Assembly (NCBI GenBank): GCA_029204225.1
Contig: CM055111.1
Coordinates: 14,219,011-14,283,010, forward strand
DNA length: 64,000 nt
Reading direction: 5' to 3'
From: Diphasiastrum complanatum
Taxonomy: Eukaryota > Streptophyta > Lycopodiopsida > Lycopodiales > Lycopodiaceae
A program made the translations under genes and the position numbers. The notes beneath the pieces are model-generated. The model searched no databases. It saw only the letters and a program-made list of their open reading frames with translations, and was not told the DNA's origin. This document shows positions 12,588 to 26,467 of this stretch, one piece after another (within the stretch, counting starts at the first letter, position 1; every line of letters begins with the position of its first letter).

Positions 12588-12885
12588 CAGCTAGTCTAAT
12601 GAACATGACATTGGCATGGATGTGATTAATATTCTTGAGCTCCGGTTTAAAATGATCAGATAATAATGGACATAAGATGGCTCATTCAATAAGCATTCTG
12701 ATATATGCATTATACCAAGACACTGAATCACTTTGTTTCAAAGAGCACCATTTTAATTTTCACGGTCAAAAACTCTTTTACATTCACTTTTGAAAAGTCC
12801 CCAATTACATTCCACATAATTTTGAGCATGTTGCCACCAATATTTGTCAGATCCCATAGAGTACAATGATGCAAAAGTGACTTTG

Positions 12886-13930
12886 TCAAACGTTGAGCTT
12901 ATGTGAAAAAAAATAATAATCCATGAAACTTAACCATTCACTTATTTCCATTAAATGGTTTTGACCATCATACATAGGAATGGTAAAGATCCCATGTAGC
13001 TCTTTATTCCTTGTTAATGCGCAATTCATGATTTGTTGTAAGCAGTACCATTCATGATATGGATTGTCTTCCAGAACTGCTCGTAAATGAGATTCAAGAC
13101 CTTGTATGTAGTGCACCACATTGGTCTTCTCAATTGGAAATTGCATACATTCAACTACTTCAGCAACTGCACATTGTATTCTTCAACTATAGACGTTTGT
13201 CGAATGAAATACCATATTCGAAATGATCTTCTTGAAAAGACTTAAATAGTCCTTTTTTTGAACATAAACCAATGATTTATAGTACAAGCCAATGCTTCAT
13301 ATTCTATCCAATTTTGCCACCAAATATGAGTAGGACCACTGAGATACTTTCCCACCATTTCCAATAAATCTTGATCATTGTGTCGGTGAGTGGGAAAATG
13401 GAGTTCGAACTTTTCCAACCATTGTTCAATCAAAGTAGGACTTCATTGTCCATTGAACAATAGTAATGACAAAGCACAATGGATATAAGAAGTGGCACAG
13501 TTACTGTTCTATTGATCTCCAAGAGAGTTATTGAAAGTGCTAATCTTTATGCAACGTTGCACGGGAGGTGATGATTGTTCAAGTTGGCACATAAAAATCA
13601 TGTACCGCAGTGCGTGCTCACCACCTTGTGAGTTGCAATGATGTTTTGTTTGTCGTGAATCTAGCTCATCATCACTGTCACTGCTATAAAAATCACCATC
13701 AACATTGGATTGATTCGACTGGTGCATCTCATGGTCTTTATATCGATCAAAATAGTTTTCTATACATTCCAAAAGGTCTCCATATGAGTTGTATTGCTCA
13801 TACTAATTTGAATTACTATCATTGTACTGCTCAAATTGATCTCCATAATCACAATATGATTGGTCATCACATTCAGATTGACTATCAATTTCCAGGTCAT
13901 AGTTAGAATCAAAATCCATTTTTGACATTA
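12886..13930 (-). pseudogene. Gag-like protein of the minus-strand LTR element
   Basis: From about 13930 downwards the minus strand reads an acidic N-terminus, then IEQWLEKFELHFPTHRHND and GPTHIWWQNWIEYEAL (13242-13433), a pattern of tryptophans and acidic residues typical of Gypsy-type gag. After a frameshift it continues as MQFPIEKTNVVHYIQGLES (13146 on). A second WLSFMDYYF-type motif near 12900 suggests an internal duplication of the gag fold. Several stops separate the pieces. No CCHC knuckle is visible. Confidence 0.5.
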
Positions 13931-14224
13931 TTTGGACAATACAATTGTGAATAGAAAATAGCAAATTTTCTAAAAACTAAAATTGTGACTTTTTTATATC
14001 GAATGTGAATTGCATTAATTATATCGAATTATGAAATCAGTGAGTACTCAATCATGATATTTGTGAGTGTTTAATTGCAATAATGGGACCAAATAAGGTA
14101 CTTTGAAGAGCCTAAAGAGGGATCCGTCGTGTTAATAAGGCTAATAGCTCATTTTGGGCCAACAAAACTTACGTTGGATATTTTGATACGTTGATAAGCA
14201 TTAATGTACTAAAAGTACATGACA

Positions 14225-14932
14225 TTTCCTATTCAAATTTTGTAGAGCAAGTTTCAAAACAATAAATGATTATTTTATGACGAAAAAAAACCAAGTACAC
14301 ATATTTCAAGGAATTCTCTCTTGTGCCACTTGAACTATCGACTTGGCTTCCAAAAAAGCTTTGTTTATTTCAGAATCAATCCTTGCCAATTCAAATAATT
14401 TTCATGTCAAAAGATATAGAATTAGGATTAGTTTGTTAGCAAGATTTTGTATATGTCTGTTTGTTAAATTTGAATAGATCCAAATTTACAAATCCCATTT
14501 CAAATGTCATTTTTGTCACTACGTAATGCGTAGAAAAACTCATATTCGAGTTGTTGTTTTTCTATGAACAAAAGTTTATCAAAGGTTTTTTTTTAATTCT
14601 TAACCACAAATTTTTTATTTGAATATGCATGCATTTGGTTAAGGGGGACTTCCTTGCACAAGGAACTGGTTAACTTTCAATTGTCCTTCTTGCAAAATTT
14701 CATTTCCAAAGTCACTTATGTCATCAATAAATTTTTTATTTAATGATTGAGAGGTATGCACCTCAATCATTCTGGACTTCAGTTACTAGGGCAATTTCCA
14801 AAACAATAATTGATTTACTAGGGATTTACTAGGGATTACTAGGGACAACTTGATTTACTAGGGATTCGGACTAAGATTGAGGTTTTTAACTTTGATCCAA
14901 AGAATCAATCGTCTATAATTCTCTACGAGTAG
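14225..14932. other. AT-rich spacer with short ACTAGGGATT repeats
   Basis: No gene is visible. Near 14815-14870 the text ACTAGGGATT occurs several times in a row with small spacers, a minor local repeat. Confidence 0.4.
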
Positions 14933-15830
14933 TGTTATGTCCATGACCAGTAAGTAGGATTCAGTATACTCCTAGTCTTAAATACATGGTACTCCAGTAA
15001 ATCAAGTTGTTAGTTATGCCACGTCATACTGGGCGTGACCCGAAAGTAACTAATATCCTTGTGAGGCCCAGAACACACTAAATGGAGTTTAGACAAGGTT
15101 TGAGATAGTGTATGCATGTGAAGAGTTATCAATAGCAATTCTATGAATAGTTGGTCCATGTTTAGGACCATTAGAGGAGTTGAGTTCTAAATCCCCAAAA
15201 GACCCTTTGTAAAGATTCTTTTTTTTTTTTCTCAAATTTTTCTTACACATGGACCAATCAAAACACTCAAATTTGAAATCTACGTAACGTAACTTTTTGA
15301 GTCCACATTTTGATTCCATACTAAAAATGGCATAACTTTTTAGTGGTAAGTCCGAATTTAGCGGAGTTTGGTGCATTAAAAAGCGCTTAACAAGGGCTTT
15401 CCAATGATATGTTACATGACATACTTTTGAGCTACGATTAAAAAGTTATGGCAAGTCAAAAGTATTAGTGCTATAATATTTTAATAATAAAAAAGGCATC
15501 TTGCACGAATTCTTAAAGGGTCTTTTTGGAACTCAAAACTCCTCTAATGTCTATTCTAGGTGAATCTATGTATAGGGAACTTAGGGCTATGCATGGCTAT
15601 GTACCCAGGTTGCTTTTGGTTCTATAAGAAGAGGCCAAACTTGCCCTACTCCTAATTGTGATCATTGATTCATTGCCAGGGTTTCACTCTACTTCAATGC
15701 TTATTCCTTGGCTTGGGGGTGAAGCTTCTAGAGTTGATTGATTGCTTCTACTTGGTTGAGTGGTTGCTCCATAGTGTGTTTTCCATTGTGTTTTGTCTTG
15801 TAAGCAGGATCTTGGGGAGCTTCCCTTACA
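14933..15830 (+). repeat. LTR of a retroelement, 898 bp
   Basis: Starts TGTTATGTCC and ends TTCCCTTACA, directly before TTGGTATAAGAGC, a mutated Met-tRNA primer site. A shorter copy lies inverted at about 56160-56632. Shared text includes TTATGCCACGTCATA, CTTGTGAGGCCCAG and GTAAGCAGGATCTT. No partner LTR is visible in the same orientation in this window. Confidence 0.65.
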
Positions 15831-16055
15831 TTGGTATAAGAGCAAGGCTTACGAAGATGGGAGAACATGGAGAAAGGCTACCTTTCGTCGAAATTTTGGA
15901 TTGGATCATTGGAATTTTCTTCCAAGGTGGATAGCATGGGTGCAAGTGGGCGTAATATTCCAATTTCAATGTGCATGTTGCTAAGATCCATTACTCTTGG
16001 GATTCTTTGTGGTTTTATGGAGAATTGTCCTTGAAGGCCAATTTGTGATGTTTTT
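15831..16055 (+). mobile_element. Retroelement leader with primer-binding site
   Basis: Begins with TGGTATAAGAGC at 15832. About 220 bases of leader follow that also occur next to the inverted LTR copy (55963-56160). No gag or pol follows in the next 5 kb, so the element is truncated, replaced, or non-coding. Confidence 0.5.
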
Positions 16056-19000
16056 TTGGTGCTTTTTCTTGTGTAGATCAAATCTTTGGTAAATCTGAAT
16101 TTTCCAGCAAGTGTACTTTCATTTTATGGTTCATTAATTATGAAATTAATGATGCATGCCGGTTCTTTCCAAGGATTTATGATTCTAGGCTATGTTTTGG
16201 TCAAAATTGCTTGGTTTTTCATGCTTTTTGGCACAAAATAGATAGTAAGAACCAAAATCCAGTAGGATCATATCAATTATATGGTTATAACTCTGTGAAT
16301 TGGTTTGCATGTGTTAGAGAAAGAGTTGTATGTCATGAATTTCCACTTTATTGTGACGAAAAAACCAGAAAATAGCCAAAAATCATCATTTTTGCTTGGT
16401 TTTTTTTGCATAAAGTTGGATAATAGGTGGCTGTAAAACACCATGTACAGCTTGTAAAAAGGTGAACCAAAGTATTTTGAAGCTTTTTCTGAAGTTAGAG
16501 CCAAGAATTCCAGCAATTGAACTTGTAGGAAGTCAAAAAAGTTCAAAAAATGACTATTTTTGGTGATTTTTGGGGGATGGATCTCTCCAAATCCATAAGG
16601 GGATCATTTTGGTATTATTTACAGCATGATTAGCATTTTTTTTTACCTTCACAGCAAGCTATCAGACCTGTAAATTGATGGCCGGTGGCTTATGCACCAT
16701 CTCCATCAAGTTTGAAACTATTTTGACTTCTACAAATCAAGAAATCTTCATTCTCAACCTATAATGCATCTTAGGATCAGTATGAATGATTCATGGAAGT
16801 CTAATTGACTGTTTAAGACTATTGGTAGCATCAATTTTGGGCTAGGATGGGTGTTTGCACGTTTTTGCATGATATCGTCTTGTGGAAATGTGTCCTACTA
16901 CAGTTTTTCAAACACTCTAATCTCGCACGTGTGAAGCCTAGGTGGCAGGCTGATGTGACAAGCATTTTGTTCACTTGTCTCCCTCTGTACTGAGCTTTAC
17001 AGCACTCAATTTGGTGTCCTGTAGCCAAAGTTATGATCATTTGAAATTTTGCAGTTTTGTGAGTAAAACATTGACAAAATTTGAAATTATTCTGATTGCA
17101 TGCCAGTCATTTTCCTAATTTGTAGTACTGTGCTTGCATGAATTGGTTGCATGTTGATTCTCAGAGTGATTCTGACATTCATGAGGGATTTACAATCGAT
17201 TTGAGTGGTTATACGCATGTGCTCTAACAGTTGGCTCACAAATCTGTGTTAATGGCTAACAAATTCCGTAAAACTGAAGTTTATGTTAAAAATTCCAGAA
17301 TGACGTTTTGTGATTGATGTAGTGTGCTTTGCATGCTAGTTTGACATTGGATTAGTAACATGAGAAATCGGACAGTTTTTCAATTTTTCGATTTCGATTG
17401 CCTTTTGTACTAACAATATTTTCGTCAGAATTTTTGAATTACGTAAAATAAAGCAAAAACTGAGTTTTTCGAAAAAATCAAAATTTTGGTCATTTTTTTG
17501 TTATCTATGGAATCAGTTTAGATTAGTAATTTGATTAAACTGAGTTTATCAGTCAGAATTGATCACAGTGTTTTCACTAAGTCTAAATTATTTCCCGGTG
17601 ATAGATAAGTTAAACTTGACAAAAGGAACCGCAATGAAATTGCCGACAATTTTTACTGTATTGTCATTTCTTTTTAACTTTTGGAACTGGGAACTCCCAG
17701 ATTGAGAGTTAAAATTTGAAATTTTTTTTTTGTTGAATTTCAGTTTGGTAAAAATTTGAAATCATTTACTTGTCTGATAGTTTTCTAATCGATTCTGATT
17801 GCTAGAAATCAGTCAAGTGAACGTTTGTGCAAGATACTCGTTAAATTTGAATTAAAATTGTCAAACAATATGAAATGACCAGGTTGGATGAGTGGCAACA
17901 GTATTCTTTATCTAATCAGTAAATCTGACAGGATACGGTTCAAGAATTACTGAAATCCTATTGGTGGGATTTCCATTCATGTAATTTCATATTCTATGTT
18001 TGGATAGGTTTGTCAATATTAACGGAGTAATGCCAAACTAGAAAAAATTAGTTTAATTTTATTGAAAAATTTGTAATAATAAGAATTATGTAACTGATTT
18101 CATTTCCAGTAAAATTCTATGGTGAATTATATACAAAAGATCAGACTAGTACTGTTTCACATACTAGTAAATGGTTTTTGATATATTAGATATTCAACCC
18201 AGGTATAGGACAGAAATGAAATTGTTTTAGACTTTTTCTTATAGTAATTAAAATTTTTAACATTTACTAATGTCGTTACGTCTTCTTGGTACCTTAGTTG
18301 AAAAATTTTCAAGGAACTGAAAATTCTAAGGAGGAAAGAAGAGTGGACATCATAGGTAGTAAGTATGATCGGAAAATGTATTTCGTAGTTAGGATTTTGT
18401 GTAAATCCTAGTAAATAATTGGTTGATACTAGTTATTAATTTTCTGGATAGAATTCCTTCAGTTGAATTCGTAACTAATATCTTTGTAACCATTGAGTTA
18501 TTCGCGGTTTTAGATGTCAATTGCAATGTTAAAAGTGCAATTTGATATGTGGATTATATTGGATCTGTTGGTGTCAGAAGCTTGTCCCGAAATTTGATGC
18601 ATCAATAGGGGTTTGAAGCTTATCATTAACCAGAAAGGATCATGATATAATATTTAACTATGTTAATTCTTCTGCTTAGATCACAAGGTTAGATGTGGAT
18701 TTGTGGTATCCATCTGATAGGCATGCCAGTCATCCAAATGATGGGATTCTCCATGTTTGGAAATAAGAGATAATTTTCTATAGTGATTGTAAGACAACTA
18801 GATGATCAGTGGACCTCTAGAATATCAGATAAGTCGGTTAAGAATTTTCTGGAAGGAAAAGCTGATGGTATGAGACATCAATAATTTTGGAAAGAAAATT
18901 CTAGGACTGTAAAGATCTGATGATCAATGGTGTGTTTAGTACCTAGTCGCGATATAGAAAAAATAAAACTGTTTGATCAGATGTGGGATATTTTGGAAAA

Positions 19001-21315
19001 TTTTGAGGTTTAATCTAGATCCCAATGTGGTATCTCATTATTTACAAAATCAGAGGCTCTCAAATCTATTTCTCGTTTTTTTAATTAATTAACTAATTTT
19101 TTACTTCTTAATAATTTCTTGAATATAAGACATCAGACCAGTTTATATAAATTCTTTCCAACATGAAGTTATTCTTCTGAAAGATTGTTATGTCATATAA
19201 ATTACTACTTGTGTGAATAGACTTGGAATTTAGATAAATTCTAAGGTTAAAATGTTTCAATTTCTTAAACCTAGAATATCTCTGTTGCATAAATGGATTT
19301 TGATGGGATAGTAGTTTCTATCACTCAGATTGGAAATATTTGAAGGAAAAGTATTGTTTGTAATAGAGTGAATCCTTTAGTGGAAGCACTTATTACTGAC
19401 TTTCTTGGATTTGGATATTTTCATATATCATCTTTCCAGTTGATTTTTATTGAAATTTATAATTTCTTTAAAAAGAGAGGTGAAGTGGTGGGATAAAATT
19501 CTATTTTGGGAATCTGTGAATTGCATAGTTTTTGAAAAAAAAACCAAATGGAAATGAGATTTTTTTAGAAGTAATTCCGGATAGATTCAGTGAAAACTGA
19601 TGCCTAATTGGAACTTTTCGAATAAGAGAAATTCTCTAGGGATTGTGTGGACAATCTGGAACTAGAACATGTTTGATATTTGAATCATTATCTATAAGTA
19701 GTACAGTAAAAGGTCAAAGGTTACTAATTTCATTTTGATTGGAATAGAAATAAGTTTGATCAGAATTTAAGTCTGAGAAATTTATATTGGGTCAACTTAA
19801 TCTTAGTATAAGTACTAGGATGAGAGAGGGGTTGATTAGTGAGAGAAATTGTGTAATTAGAGGTAAATGGGATTGGAAGACTGTTGAGAGTGAATGTTAT
19901 TCGTCTCAGAGATTTTCCGGATATGTTATTTACTCATGAGAAATAGAAAATATTTTGTAGCTGAGTTACAAGATCTCAGTGAGATATGTGAGTAACATAT
20001 GTGGGTTCTGGAGGAATCTGCCAGGTAAAAATGTGTTTATGTACTAGGTCATAGTGAGATTATTCACATATGTGCACGACTAATCTTGTATGAATATATT
20101 GTGTATTCCTGGTTACTAGGGTTATTTGATGTATTTAACCTAGTCGGTGAACATGAACATATGATCAAGTATTGTTTTGACGGAAACTTGCAGAGTTAAC
20201 AAGTCTTTGTATAGAAGATTTATGGATTAACTTATAGATGATTTGGGTAAGGATCTAAATGTGGTGTTATACTAGTATAATTGAACTCTTCACCTAGACG
20301 TTTGAGATTTCTAAGTTATTGGCAATTAGCTTGAGTAGTTGATTACTCCAGGATGAAGTTAATTGGTAAAACGATCAGTGTGATGAGGATTCATAAAAAA
20401 CTGATAGTTTTGTTTTACATTGTTTATAAGACGCATGGTTAGTGAATCATTTGGGTTCATCAGTTAAAATTATGTGCATCGGATATACAGTATTCTTGGG
20501 ATAGAGTATTCCTTAGTTAAGGAAGAGACTAAACTCATTAGATATCTCAGAGAGCTCAAATGGATTACGAATCATAATGAATCCAAGAATAATAACTAAA
20601 TTGATTTTCAACAAGGCTTTGGGTATCTAGATTTGATTCTAGATTGTAATCTAAAGTTTTTGTAGTTGAAGATGATTGTCATTTGGTATGCTTTCTGTCT
20701 TTAAGTACCAGTGGTTTATAGAACTTGAATATCCTGCATTTCAGTTAAAGAATCCTGATTTGAGAGTATTCCTAAAATCTAGTATTTTTTTGTTGGGAAA
20801 GATTTTGGAATGATTCTTACTTTTCTTGAGTTATGTGGAACATATACTCCAGTACCCTGTAAATGATTAAGTATGATTTTGATACAAGAAAATTTTGGCC
20901 TAACAATTATTGTCACCACTCACTATCTATGAGATCGGTAAAACAATAAATCTATTTCTATTGCGCAGATTGGTAAAGCATCAAATTTGTTTCTATTGCG
21001 CCAAACACAATTGTCCACATATTATCTCCTTCAGTTTTGAGTGTTTGCTTCCAAATGGAGTTTAAAGGTTCCCTCGACTGTTCTTTACCCTAAACCTAAA
21101 ACATTTGCAAATCCCTCATGTAGTTCTCAAGGATGAATGTGCTTTCGAGCAACTGAAAAGCTCGCACAGTCACTAAATGTTGTGTTGGGAATTTCTTCCA
21201 ACTTGCAAATTCTAGAGACCCCCAGTAGCTCACTCATTGACAACAAACAACATCATCATCTTATCATTCTTTTTCTTTTTCATTTTTGATTAAATTAGCA
21301 ATTATTCTATCGAAG
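16056..21315. other. Long AT-rich stretch without recognisable genes
   Basis: About 5.2 kb with no frame that resembles a known protein on either strand, no LTR pair and no structural RNA that I can identify. It follows a retroelement leader, so it may be the non-coding interior of a large defective element. Confidence 0.4.
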
Positions 21316-21919
21316 TGTTGGAGATGGTGAACTCAACCAACATTTTTCAACACATTCCCTGAACAGCTGGAAGTTCGACACACCATCGATACTGACATCT
21401 GAAGATTTGATAGTTTGGACAACTTCCAAAATATCGAATGTCTACAAGCGTTGAAACGAACTATGTACAACTGAATTGTCGAGCGATTTGAATTATCGAA
21501 TTCGAAGCTTGGCAGTCATGAGGCTAAAACTATCATGCTCAGCCATAGACAATGTTACAAGAGAAGACACGTAGTTAGCTGATAGTTTAGCATAAACCTC
21601 CCTTGTAATGATTAGCTAAATTATCTTTTAATTCCCTTCAGAGGAATATAAATGTAGAACAAAAATCAAAGGAAAGATATACTAAACGAAAAAGAATAGT
21701 ATGCAAGATAGAAACTTAAGAGGAGCGTCAGAGACTCCTATTTTGCGTTGTAATGCCGACTCAATCCAAGAGGAGAAAATACAAAGATGTTTTGTCCTTC
21801 CAGCAATTTTTTTGCATTGTATCTATTCTTGATTGATTGTTGCATTGTCTGTAATTCATATTAGCATATCTAGTTCCTACAATTCCGCAAAACCAAGACA
21901 CATAACATGATTTCCAGCA
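21316..21919 (+). repeat. 5' LTR of degenerate Copia element
   Basis: Starts TGTTGGAGATGG, contains a TATA-like ATATAAAT near 21650, and ends TTTCCAGCA. The next bases, TGGTATCAAAG (21920 on), are a slightly mutated Met-tRNA primer site. The partner LTR is not found. Confidence 0.55.
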
Positions 21920-21948
21920 TGGTATCAAAGAGGTTCATTAGATGCAAC

Positions 21949-24424
21949 ATGGCTACTACAGTTCAGACAAAGATCATGATCAATTTTGACGGCACAAACT
22001 ACCGCATATGGAAGTTCAAGATAAAGAAACTTCTAAAAGGTGAGGGGATATGGTCAGTGACCCCATCTCACAGAGCCAAAATCTCTAAAGGGAGATCCAA
22101 AGAGGGCGGAATGGATAAGGAAGGATGAACGCGCAATGGCGATCATCGTATCCTCCATAAATGAAGAAATTCTCATGCAGATTGAAGATTGCCAAAGTAG
22201 CCATGAAGCGTGGAAAAAACTGAAGCAAAAGTATGAAGTGAGGACATTTGCATCAATCATGCACCTTCATAATCAGCTGCAGAGCTTGCAATGGGATGGA
22301 AATGAGCTAGATCAACATGTAGAGAAGATCAAAATGATCTTCGCACAGCTCTCTGCATTTGGACAAAGGGCATCAAGTGTCAGCACCCCAGCAACTGATG
22401 TACTTTATGAAATCACTACCCTAATCTTATCAACCACTGAGAATGATCATTTTAAGTTTACTTGAGATGATATTCAAAAGAGCAATCAATCTCATAGCAG
22501 ATGAAAGACTGATGAGAGATGAAGTATAAACAAATGGTGACTAGGAGAAGACCCTTTTTCAAAAGGAAATAAGAAGAACAAAAACAAGCCCAAAATTGAG
22601 AAGACTCAAATGAAGTCTTCAACGAAGGGCAACAACAACAACAAAGATACTTCTACCTATGATCACTATCACAAGTCGGGGCATACAACAGATAGATGCT
22701 GGTTTAATCCGACTATACCTTGCACTCACTGCAAGAAAAGTGGACATTCAACATATGATTGCTGGCATAATCCCAAAGGAAAGCACAAAAGAAAAAGACA
22801 AATGTCATAGAATCATCCAAAGATGGTGAGAAGAACGACAATGTGTTCACAACTGTCGATGAGAAATCCACAACTTACGCACAACATGACTATGACATAG
22901 TGATTGATTCAAGAGCCACATCTCATATTACCTACAGCAAGAATGTTCTGATGAACTACAAGGCACTGGACAACACAAGAACAATGATAGTGGGGGATGG
23001 AAATAGACACGATGTCGAAGGCATCAAAACTCTTTAGTTTCGTACATTGTCGGGACATACGGAGCTAGAAGGAGCTCTTTATGTCCACACATTGAGAAGA
23101 TATCTACTCTTTGTATTGAGGATAGAAGATCTTGTAATATGAGTCCTATTCGATGGGAATGCATGTTGAATGATCAAGCCTAAATCAAATAAGTTGTTGA
23201 CTGTCGGATCAAGACAAGGTAATCAAAAATCATCGACAACTACAATAGTATACTAAATGCATTCAAAAGTGAGAACCATCTATGGCATAGATGCATGTAT
23301 CATCTAAATATGAGGAGTCTCTATGACATGAGCAAGAAAGAACTTGTGAATGGTCTTAAACTTACAAGTCCAGACTCAGACTTTTGCAAAGCCTATCAGA
23401 AAGGTAAGCAGCATCGAAGTCATTCATACATGAAGGGAGGAGATTTAAGGACATCCTAGAATTGGTGCATTTAGATGTCTGTGGACCCATGAAGGTCGAC
23501 TCTCTTTTGGGATTGAGATACTTCGTCATGTTCATAGATGATTTCAGCAGGATGACAACGAAGAAGTTTGAAGTGTTTGATGCATTCAAGAAATTTGTAG
23601 TGTTTGTAATATGAGACACCTCCAAGAAATTGCAGACCCTCAGGTCCAACAATGGAGGCGAATATTTGAGCAAAGAATTTTTGAGCTTCTATCAAGAGAG
23701 AGGTCTCAAACATCAATTCACGCCTGCATATACACCATAATACAATGGTGTAGCAGAAAGGCAAAATAAAACCCTTGTCAAAGGAGCAAAGTGCATGATG
23801 GCTCAAGCACAATTGCCAAGCCAATTTTGGGATGAAGCGGTTGCAGCTGCAGTTCATCTACAAAATTGATCGATAACAACAATAGTGGAGAACAAAACAA
23901 TGTACGAAATGTGGACAGGTGAGAAACTCGATCTATCATATGTACGAGTGTTCGGATGTGCAATGTACATGCACATACCAAAAGAAAAAAAAAGCAAACT
24001 GGACTAAAAGTCAGTACAGACTATGATGGTCGGATATTCAAACGGCTCACAGATCTACCTCTTTATAATCCAACCTCAAAGAAGGTGGTGATGAGCATAA
24101 ATGTGAGGTTCGACGAGGGGCCATGAGGTCTTCTCAATATTGCGAATCGATGAGGGAGTTCAAGGCCAAACGTCAAATCAGATGTCGAACCACAAATTCC
24201 AGAACATGAGACAGAAGAACAGCCTACCGAAGAATTCGAAGAACAAATGCACTAGTAGCCACAAATCCAATTAAGATAGTTGACAAGAATTTGAAGAGCC
24301 TTCGATAGATTCATTGACAACCTCTAATTGAGTGAAGTCACAAATTTCGAATTCTACGGTTTCATGGAGGAACCAACAACATATCTAAGAAGCAATCCAT
24401 AATCTTGAGGGCGAGTTTATAAGA
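21949..24424 (+). pseudogene. Degenerate Copia gag-protease-integrase polyprotein
   Basis: Gag opens at ATG 21949 (MATTVQTKIMINFDGTNY), shifts frame near 22130 and continues to 22465 with SHEAWKKLKQKYEV. A zinc-knuckle region follows (22610-22810). One knuckle, CTHCKKSGHSTYDC, is complete; the other has lost its first cysteine (YDHYHKSGH). The protease segment (22843-23037) reads IDSRATSHIT, where Copia proteases usually have D-S-G-A. The integrase (about 23260-23860) keeps LVHLDVCGPMK, a changed RSNNGGEY site where the catalytic aspartate is now N, and GVAERQNKTL. The integrase C-terminal region (to about 24120) follows and stops multiply. Reverse transcriptase is absent. Another Copia fragment abuts at about 24431. 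Confidence 0.8.
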
Positions 24425-24430
24425 AATTGA

Positions 24431-25337
24431 CAAACCATTTTGGGATCAAGCTTTGTTGTGTGCCAATTTCTTGTGCAATAGGTGGCGGAGTGCTATTTTG
24501 GATGGAAGGACACCTTTTGAGATGCTATTCAAGAGGAGGCCGAGTGTCAACTTTCTAAGAACCTTTGGATGCACATGCTATGTCAACATTACTCTTGATG
24601 ATAGGACCAAGGAGGATCCATCTTCAAGAAGAGGTATTTTTGTTGGTTATAGTGAGGTGAGTAAAGCCTACAAGGTTTACATTCCTTCTACTAACAAAGT
24701 AATTGCTGGTAGAGATGTCATTTTTGATGAGGAGAACATTCCAAAAGTGTCTTCAAGCATGATTGATGGTAGTGTTGATGGATCTAACATTCTTGATGTT
24801 GATGAGAAGGATCCTACTTTGGATGGTGATGATGATGGACCTTCATCAAGTCAAAAGCCAAGGAGAACATCAAGAGAAAGACAAGTACCTTCAAAGCTCA
24901 CATATGATCAAAAGGGTAAGAAAGTAGTTTATGGAAATTATGTTGCTTTCCTAGCCTCTTTGGATGAACCTACGAGTGTAGATCAAGCAAGGAAAGAAGA
25001 GGAGTGGATCCAAGCAATGGAGAGTGGAACATCTTTTGGAGGATCTTCTTGTGTACATGGAGCTATGCAAGTGGATGGATGTTATCTTGCTGTGAATTCA
25101 AGTAATGGATATGGAAAACAAAGTTTGTTCAATGACTTTGATGGTCAAGTTGATGATCAAGAGGTTGATCTCAAAGGGCTTCAACTAGTCAAATGGGAAG
25201 TTGGCAATTTGGAGCTAGTCAAGAGCATCAAAGGAGAGGTAATTGGCAAAGATGTTATGGATTTGTTTTTGCAGCTTATTGATTACGGTTTGATTCAAGG
25301 GTCTGCACTTTCATCAAAGACCCAATTTATCTACTAA
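24431..25337 (+). pseudogene. Copia integrase C-terminal fragment in a long open frame
   Basis: The frame is open for 294 codons. It begins in the integrase with PFWDQALLCANFLCNR, then DGRTPFEMLFKRRPSV and FGCTCYVNI, then RRGIFVGYS, all standard for the end of Copia integrase. An acidic linker and RRTSRERQVPSKLTYD follow, then EEEWIQAMES, which normally leads into reverse transcriptase. Instead the text changes to an unrelated sequence (25030-25337), so reverse transcriptase is deleted. No LTR is visible at either end. The lack of stops suggests it is younger than the Copia fragment before it, or was kept open by chance. Confidence 0.75.
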
Positions 25338-26460
25338 TCAGATTCCTAGTCTTACAGTCTAATTACATCTTACCTCACCACCTCCATGTGCAATTCAAAT
25401 TCTATTGGTCTATTGTTTGCTTTTGCGGCAGGTGATAGTTTATGTGGACTACTTGAGAATAGTATGGCATCACAAACTTTTCTCAATTAGCAACAAGAAA
25501 AACTTACAGAGTTACCTCCTGCTAATGCCAACACTGATGCATATCTCATCTTATGCTATCTTCAAAGCACATTCACTGGGGCTCAATTGCCTTCAAAATT
25601 TAGATCGACTAGCACTCAGCTGTAGAAGGGGCAAAAACCAAAGACATATTGTCCCTTAGATGTGAATATTAGCTCCTTTTGTAAGGCAAAGCTGCCAGAA
25701 TACCTAACAATTTCAAAACTTGATTTGATGAAGCTCAATCGGGCTACAACGCCTCCAACAAAGGCTATTTGCAAGCGAACTTCAAAATATAAAAGTCTGA
25801 GACTCCAACAAAGCTAAATAAAACTGACCAAAGATCCCATCTTCTATGTTGTTCAAAATGCTATTAATAAAAATATCCCTGCTTTTATTAAAAATGATGG
25901 AAAAACCCGTGATCATACAAGAAGATTAAAGAAAATAATACTGTAGAACAAGAAAAATGAATTAAGCTACCCAAAAAGAATTAAGCTATCCAAAAATGAA
26001 TTAAAATGCTATTGATATCTATCTGCACTAATTCTACCTGTAATCATGCACAAATGAGCCATTGCATGAATTCATTGGTCAGGTGTCTCTGTCCGACATG
26101 CAAACTGAGTGTTTTGTTATCAAGTTTTTATGGCTTCATTACATATGACTTATAGAGAAAAACACAGATTTTTTACGCATGCAAACTATTCGGCCCTCCA
26201 CCAAGGTCCAGACCTTAAGTGTTACGACCACCATGAGCCTTTAACGTTGACTTTCTTCCAAACTCCATTGACTACCTGAAACACATACATAGTATTGCCT
26301 TTGCAAGGCAAGGCCAAAAAGCAGATTTCAGTTCGCACACTGACACTGCATGCAAAATACAGTTCAACAAAGCAGATTTCTGGATGTCACAAACTGTAAA
26401 AAAACCAAATTCTGCCCTAAACCTTCATAAGCTCATTTTCCCAGTATTGTGCATTTAAGT
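25338..26460. other. Intergenic sequence upstream of the host gene
   Basis: No convincing gene. Coding-like text near 25500-25700 (for example TDAYLILCYLQSTFTGAQLPS when frames are joined) is short and unrecognised. It could be a further retroelement scrap. Confidence 0.4.
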
Positions 26461-26467
26461 CAGAGTT

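Larger units (their letters stand above)
10660..14224 (-). mobile_element. Gag-only LTR retroelement, probably non-autonomous Gypsy type
   Basis: A block starting TGTCATGTAC on the minus strand at 14224 (about 150 bp down to 14075) is repeated as TGTCATGCAC at 11149. These are taken as the starts of the 5' and 3' LTRs. A polypurine tract, GTAGGGGGAA on the minus strand, lies directly before the second one (about 11150-11160). Between them are only gag-like and acidic frames on the minus strand, and no polymerase. The far end of the 3' LTR near 10660 is a guess. The element looks like a gag-only non-autonomous retroelement, now broken by several stops. Confidence 0.55.

Noticed and set aside
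16056-21315. A matching 3' LTR for the LTR at 14933
   Set aside because: No second copy of its start, end or inner landmarks was found in the same orientation.
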